From an uncultured Hyphomicrobiales bacterium (GTDB taxonomy: Bacteria > Pseudomonadota > Alphaproteobacteria > Rhizobiales > Beijerinckiaceae), in NCBI GenBank assembly GCA_903861645.1, contig CAIOVE010000067.1:1-45009 (forward strand): DNA of 45,009 nt. Direction: 5' to 3'. The position numbers and the translations under genes were made by a program. Below the pieces are notes generated by a model. That model saw only the letters and a program-made list of their open reading frames with translations. It did not search any database and was not told the DNA's origin. Shown here in pieces: positions 40,612-45,009 of this stretch; position 1 is the first letter of the stretch, and each line of letters starts with the position of its first letter.

Positions 40612-43600
40612 TCAGTGGAAGTCGCGCGATTTCGGCAGGATGCGCGCGTCGCGGGGATGACGATGCCGGGGCGGCGGCGCCAGATGGCGTGCGGGTGGCG
40701 CGGGCGTCGGTCCGGTGCGTTGCGTCTCCCACAGATGGTCGAGCCGTTCGGTGTAATCGTAAATGCCGCTCGCCATCAGGTGCGTCACGCCCTCGGCGCT
40801 TTTTTGCACGCGCCCTTCGGCGAGCATCAGTCGGGCCGCCATCACCGCGCGCCGGAACGGCGGCAACTGACGCGACCACAGCAGCAGATTGGCGACGCCT
40901 GTTTCATCCTCCAGCGTGATGAAGATCGCGTTGCCCTTGCCCGGTCGCTGGCGCACCAGCACGAGGCCCGCCGTCCGCGCGAAGGCGCCGTCGCGCAGCG
41001 TCGCGAGGCCGGCGCAGGTCGTCACCCGCTCGCGGGCGAAGGTCTGGCGCAGGATCGCCATGGGATGCGCCTTCAGCGACAGGCGCATGGTCTGGTAATC
41101 GGTCGCCACATGCTCGCCGATCGACATTTCCGGCAGCGCCGCGTCGGGCTCCTCGCCGAGTTCCCGCGCCTGCGCCGCCGCGAACAGGGGCAGCGGCGCG
41201 TCCTCCGGCAGGCGCCGCACGGCCCACAACGCGTCGCGGCGGTCGAGGCCGATGGAGCGGAAAGCGTCCGCGTCGGCGAGCGCGCGCATCGGGCGGCCAT
41301 GCAGGCGGGCGCGTCGCGCCAGTTCCTCGACGGAGGCGAACCCGTCGCCGCGCGCGCCAACTAGCCGCGTCGCGTCGGCCTCGTGCATCCCCTCCGCCTG
41401 CCGAAAGCCAAGCCGCAACGCGAGGCTTCCATCCGCCGCGCGTTCGAGCGAATTGTCCCAGCCGCTGTGATTGACGTCGATCGAGCGGATCTCGACGCCA
41501 TGCTCGCGCGCGTCGCGCACGATCTGCGCGGGCGCGTAGAAACCCATCGGCTGGGCGTTCAGCAGCGCGCAGGCGAAGATCGCGGGATAATGGCGCTTCA
41601 GCCAAGCGGAAATATAGACCAGCTTGGCGAAGGACGCCGCGTGGCTTTCGGGAAAGCCATAGCTGCCGAAACCCTTGATCTGCTCGAAGCAGTTTTGCGC
41701 GAATTCGCGCTCGTAGCCGCGCGCGACCATGCGCTCGACCATCATCGCCTCGAATTCGCCGATCGTGCCGAGGTTGCGAAACGTCGCCATCGCGCGGCGT
41801 AGGCGGTTGGCCTCCACGTCGGTGAATTTCGCCGCGACCATGGCCAGTTGCATCGCCTGTTCCTGAAACAGCGGCACGCCCATTGTCTTGCCGAGCACCA
41901 CGCGCAATTCGTCGGCGGGGCCATGTTCGGGCGCGGGCGCGGGAAAGACCACCGGCTCGCCGGCGCGTCGCCGCAGATAGGGATGCACCATGTTGCCCTG
42001 AATGGGGCCGGGCCGGACGATCGCGACCTGAATGACGAGATCGTAGAACTGGCGCGGCTTCAGGCGCGGCAGCATGTTCATCTGCGCGCGGCTCTCCACC
42101 TGAAACACGCCGATGGAATCGCCCTTGCACAGCATGTCGTAGGTGGCCGCGTCGCCCGTCGGCGTGTCCGCGAGGCCCCAGTCCTTGCCCTCGTGATCGC
42201 GCAGATAGTCGAAGGCCTTGCGAATGCAGGTCAGCATGCCCAGCGCGAGAATGTCGACCTTCATCAGGCGCAGGGTGTCGATGTCGTCCTTGTCCCATTC
42301 GATGAAGGTGCGATCCGCCATCGCCGCGTTGCCGATGGGCGCGAGTTCGTCGAGCCGTCCGCGCGTCAGCACGAAGCCGCCGACATGCTGGGAGAGATGT
42401 CGGGGAAAGCCGAGGATGCGCGTCGCGAAGCGCACCGCGCGGGCGATGGCGGGATTGTCGGGATCGAGCCCCGCCTGCCGCACGTAGGCGGCGGGAATGT
42501 CGTCGCCCCAGCTTCCCCATTGCGTGGCGGCCAGCGCCGAGGTGATGTCTTCCGTCAGGCCGAGAGCCTTGCCGACGTCGCGGATGGCGCTCTTGGGGCG
42601 ATAGCTGATGACCGTCGCCGCCAGTCCGGCGCGATGCCGGCCGTATTTGGCGTAGATGTGCTGGATGATTTCCTCGCGCCTCTCATGCTCGAAATCGACG
42701 TCGATGTCGGGCGGCTCGCGGCGCTCCTCCGAGATGAAGCGGGCGAAGAGCAGGTTGTTCTCGTTGGGATCGACGCAGGTGACGCCCAGCACGTAGCAGA
42801 CGGCCGAATTGGCCGCCGAGCCGCGCCCCTGGCACAGAATGCCCTTGTCGCGCGCCACCCGCACGATGTCATGGATGGTCAGGAAATAGCGCGCGTATTC
42901 GAGCTTGGCGATCAGGGCGAGTTCGGCGGCGAGCAGCTTTTCGACCTTCGCCGGCACGCCGACGGGATAGACCATCGCCGCGTGTCGCCACGTGAGGTTT
43001 TCCAGCCAGCCTTGCGGGCTCCAGCCCGGCGGCGCGGTCTCCACGGGATATTCGTAGGTGAGCTGGTCGAGCGAGAAATCGACGCGCGCCAGAAAATTGA
43101 TCGTCTCCGCGACGGCCTCCGGCGCGTCGGCGAACAGGCGGGCCATTTCGCCGGGCGGCTTGAGATGCCGCTCGGCGTTGGCCTCCAGCAAGCGGCCCGC
43201 CGCGTCGATCGTGACGCCCTCGCGGATGCAGGTGAGGACATCCTGCAAGTCGCGGCTCGCCGGGTCGGCGTAGAGCGCGTCATTGGTCGCCACCAGCGGC
43301 GTGGCGTGGCGGGCGGCGAGCGCCTTCAGCGTCGCCAGACGGCGGCGGTCGTCGCCACGCCTCGGCATGGTCGCGCCGAGCCAGACCGCGCCGGGCGCGG
43401 CCTCGTTCAGGCGCGGCAGCAGCGTCTCCAGCGTGGCGGGATCGCGCGGCGGCATGACGATCAGCAGCAGGTCGCGCGGGTCCGCCAGTAGGTCATCGGG
43501 CGTGAGGATGCAGTCGCCCTTTTTCGCGCGCCGGTTGCCCGTGGTCAGCAGCCGGCAGAGCCGCCCCCAGCCGTCGCGGTTGCGCGGATGGGCGACGATG

Positions 43601-43947
43601 TCGGGCGCGCCGTCGGCGAAGACGAGACGCGCGCCGGTCATCAGCTTGAAGGCGCGCGCCCGCGCCGACAGGGTGGCCGCGTCGAGCGGCGGCTCGGCGG
43701 CCGGACGCCAGCGGAACTCCCCCGGCCCCGAGCCCTCGCGGGCTTTTTTCGCGCCCGGCGCGCCATCCTCGCGCAGGTCGCGCAACGCGCCAAAGGCGCG
43801 CACCACGCCGGCCACCGAATTGCGGTCGGCGACGCCGAGCCCCGCGTGGCCGAGCAGCAGCGCGGTCAGCACCATCGCCTCGCTCGTCGACGCGCCGCGC
43901 AGGAACGAGAAATTGCTCGCGCCGACGAGTTCGGCGTAGGCGCTCAC
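40612..43947 (-). CDS. dnaE2: Error-prone DNA polymerase DnaE2 (ImuC)
   Basis: A 1111-residue family C polymerase for translesion synthesis under DNA damage. It starts SAYAELVGASNFSFLRGAS (PHP region), has CQGRGSAANSAVCYVLGV (372-389) and the catalytic aspartates in PPDIDVDF (D416 and D418). The C-terminal OB-fold region has NAIFITLEDETGVANLL and it ends with the proline- and histidine-rich tail RHLAPPPRHRHPRDARI. It is distinct from the longer DnaE1 at 2464-5964. The GTG start at 43947 overlaps the imuB stop (GTGA), so the two are coupled, as in the imuA-imuB-dnaE2 damage-inducible cassette. LexA control would act upstream, outside the window. Confidence 0.96.
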   Translation of the reverse strand: MSAYAELVGASNFSFLRGASTSEAMVLTALLLGHAGLGVADRNSVAGVVRAFGALRDLREDGAPGAKKAREGSGPGEFRWRPAAEPPLDAATLSARARAFKLMTGARLVFADGAPDIVAHPRNRDGWGRLCRLLTTGNRRAKKGDCILTPDDLLADPRDLLLIVMPPRDPATLETLLPRLNEAAPGAVWLGATMPRRGDDRRRLATLKALAARHATPLVATNDALYADPASRDLQDVLTCIREGVTIDAAGRLLEANAERHLKPPGEMARLFADAPEAVAETINFLARVDFSLDQLTYEYPVETAPPGWSPQGWLENLTWRHAAMVYPVGVPAKVEKLLAAELALIAKLEYARYFLTIHDIVRVARDKGILCQGRGSAANSAVCYVLGVTCVDPNENNLLFARFISEERREPPDIDVDFEHERREEIIQHIYAKYGRHRAGLAATVISYRPKSAIRDVGKALGLTEDITSALAATQWGSWGDDIPAAYVRQAGLDPDNPAIARAVRFATRILGFPRHLSQHVGGFVLTRGRLDELAPIGNAAMADRTFIEWDKDDIDTLRLMKVDILALGMLTCIRKAFDYLRDHEGKDWGLADTPTGDAATYDMLCKGDSIGVFQVESRAQMNMLPRLKPRQFYDLVIQVAIVRPGPIQGNMVHPYLRRRAGEPVVFPAPAPEHGPADELRVVLGKTMGVPLFQEQAMQLAMVAAKFTDVEANRLRRAMATFRNLGTIGEFEAMMVERMVARGYEREFAQNCFEQIKGFGSYGFPESHAASFAKLVYISAWLKRHYPAIFACALLNAQPMGFYAPAQIVRDAREHGVEIRSIDVNHSGWDNSLERAADGSLALRLGFRQAEGMHEADATRLVGARGDGFASVEELARRARLHGRPMRALADADAFRSIGLDRRDALWAVRRLPEDAPLPLFAAAQARELGEEPDAALPEMSIGEHVATDYQTMRLSLKAHPMAILRQTFARERVTTCAGLATLRDGAFARTAGLVLVRQRPGKGNAIFITLEDETGVANLLLWSRQLPPFRRAVMAARLMLAEGRVQKSAEGVTHLMASGIYDYTERLDHLWETQRTGPTPAPPARHLAPPPRHRHPRDARILPKSRDFH

Positions 43948-45009
43948 GCGAACAGCCCGTGCATGAACCAGCGCGGCGCGGCGCCGGGCGCGTCGTAAAG
44001 CCCCTCGCGAAACACCCAGAAGCGCCGCCCCAGCGTATCCTCCACGCAGTAGTAATCGCGCGTCGCCGCCGCGCCGCCCGCGCGCCACCACTCCGGCGCG
44101 ATGCGCTCGGGCCCCTCCGCGCGGGCGATGGCGTGACGCACGCGCCGCCAGCGGAATTGCAGCGGCGGACCATCGGGCGTCGCCGCGATTGTCTCGATCG
44201 GCTGTGGCGGCTCGAACAGTTGCAGCGGGCGGGCGGGCGGCGCGCCGGCCTCTGGCGCCGGCCAGACCGAGGGCGCGATGGCGCTTGCCGCCGGCGGCGC
44301 GTCGAAGGCCCGCGCGGGATCGTGCGTGTCGCGCGCGATGAAGCGCAGCACGCGGTCGCGCCCGAGCCGCGCGACCAGCCGGTCCACGAGGTCGGCGATG
44401 TCGGCCTCCCGGTCGGCGCGTCCGTCGAGTCGCGTCTGGCTGGGGGCGAGCGGCTCGGTCGCCAGCGCCGACAGGCGGATGGCGTCGAAGCCGAAACCGG
44501 GGTCGAGCGGGTCCGCCAGCGTCTCGAGCCGCAGGCGCAGCAGGCGCGTCAGGCTCGCCGCGTCGCGCGAGCCCTTCGCCATTTCAATGGAAATCCGCCG
44601 CGTGGCCCCATCGGCGCGGAAAAAGCTCGCCTCGAAGAACCAGCCGCCCAGCCCGCGCCGCTCCAGCAGCGTGGCGATCCGCTCGGCGAGGGTTGCGAGC
44701 ACGACCAGCAGGGTCTCGCCATTGGTCAGCGGCTCGGGAAAGCGCCGCTCCGCGATGCAGTCGGGCGCCTGCCGGCGCGGCGTGACGCGAATGTCCTCCA
44801 GCCCCATCACCCGGCGCAGCCGCGTCGCCACGTCCGCGCCGAAGCGGGCGGCCAGAACCCGCGAGGGGCGGTCGGCGAGATCGCCCAGGGTTTTGAGCCC
44901 GGCGCGCAGCAGCGCCAGCGTGTCCGCCGGCGCGAGCCCCAGCGCGGCGGCGGGCAGGGCGCGCAGGGCGGCGTTGTCGACGCCCGGTCCCGCCACGCCC
45001 GGCGGGGCG
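43944..45009 (-). CDS. imuB: ImuB, Y-family-like mutasome protein (5' part outside window)
   Basis: The last 355 or so codons of ImuB, an inactive Y-family polymerase relative that links DnaE2 to the beta clamp. Visible are the helix-hairpin-helix region (LGLAPADTLALLRAGLKTLG, ADRPSRVLAARFG), the little-finger-like domain (FPEPLTNGETLLVVLATLAE), a Pro/Ala-rich linker and the C-terminal WWRAGGAAATRDYYCVEDTLG, YDAPGAAPRWFMHGLFA region that is typical of ImuB. The reading stays open through the window edge, so the N-terminal palm and the start are missing. It overlaps dnaE2 by four bases. Confidence 0.94.
   Translation of the reverse strand, partial: APPGVAGPGVDNAALRALPAAALGLAPADTLALLRAGLKTLGDLADRPSRVLAARFGADVATRLRRVMGLEDIRVTPRRQAPDCIAERRFPEPLTNGETLLVVLATLAERIATLLERRGLGGWFFEASFFRADGATRRISIEMAKGSRDAASLTRLLRLRLETLADPLDPGFGFDAIRLSALATEPLAPSQTRLDGRADREADIADLVDRLVARLGRDRVLRFIARDTHDPARAFDAPPAASAIAPSVWPAPEAGAPPARPLQLFEPPQPIETIAATPDGPPLQFRWRRVRHAIARAEGPERIAPEWWRAGGAAATRDYYCVEDTLGRRFWVFREGLYDAPGAAPRWFMHGLFA

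Noticed and set aside
41848-43491. Plus-strand open frame of about 550 codons opposite dnaE2
   Set aside because: Same effect as above; DnaE2 on the minus strand has all catalytic motifs.

Overview
The window looks like a piece of a chromosome from a GC-rich alphaproteobacterium, most likely order Hyphomicrobiales (Rhizobiales); a Beijerinckiaceae/Methylocystaceae-type organism is possible, but the sequence does not settle the family. The grounds are the rpsF-rpsR-DUF2232-rplI-dnaB-alr block, cvpA-purF, a DUF1217 protein, an S6 protein with an Arg/Asp-rich tail, and an ImuB/DnaE2 mutasome alongside a normal DnaE. No insertion sequence, prophage, CRISPR array or tRNA gene was seen. Base composition is even, apart from short AT-rich promoter islands near 2.4 kb, 6.77 kb, 11.9 kb, 25.95 kb and 31.5 kb.

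Layout. 1-610: 3' end of a ribosomal RNA operon (23S tail, spacer, 5S, bidirectional terminator). 628-2460: three small minus-strand genes (DUF1217, a small membrane protein, an exported protein with a near-consensus promoter next to an 18-bp palindrome). 2464-8492: dnaE, a Phd/PIN toxin-antitoxin pair and guaA, all on the minus strand. 8687-11830: a divergent leucyl/phenylalanyl-transferase-like protein, an RNA cytosine methyltransferase, a MAPEG protein and a tiny exported protein. 12186-14300: a YfgM-like TPR protein and der. 14313-20028 (minus): a LysE-type exporter, an SDR, a pair of exported proteins of unknown role, purF and cvpA. 20342-25565 (plus): rpsF, rpsR, DUF2232, rplI, dnaB, alr. 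26052-30347: a two-gene RND efflux pump. 30403-38043: an accessory locus with a luciferase-like flavin oxidoreductase, an IclR regulator, two paralogous NrtA/TauA-type binding proteins around a stand-alone MetE-like zinc protein, and a divergent ABC ATPase with two permeases. 38059-40601: an exported M20 peptidase and a Bug-type binding protein. 40612-45009: dnaE2 and the 3' part of imuB, which runs off the window.

How the parts work together. Most of the window is housekeeping: replication (dnaE, dnaB), translation (rRNA, S6, S18, L9, Der), purine synthesis (guaA, purF) and cell wall (alr). The most distinctive region is 30.4-38.0 kb. Its genes form a coherent candidate system for importing and transforming a small organic compound, perhaps a methylated organosulfur or organonitrogen compound: ABC uptake with two interchangeable binding proteins, an FMN-type oxidoreductase, a methyltransferase-like zinc protein and a dedicated regulator whose own promoter overlaps that of the oxidoreductase. 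A second candidate novelty is the exported pair at 15.7-17.7 kb, whose larger member is an internal twofold duplication. The substrate and the functions of these two loci are inference.
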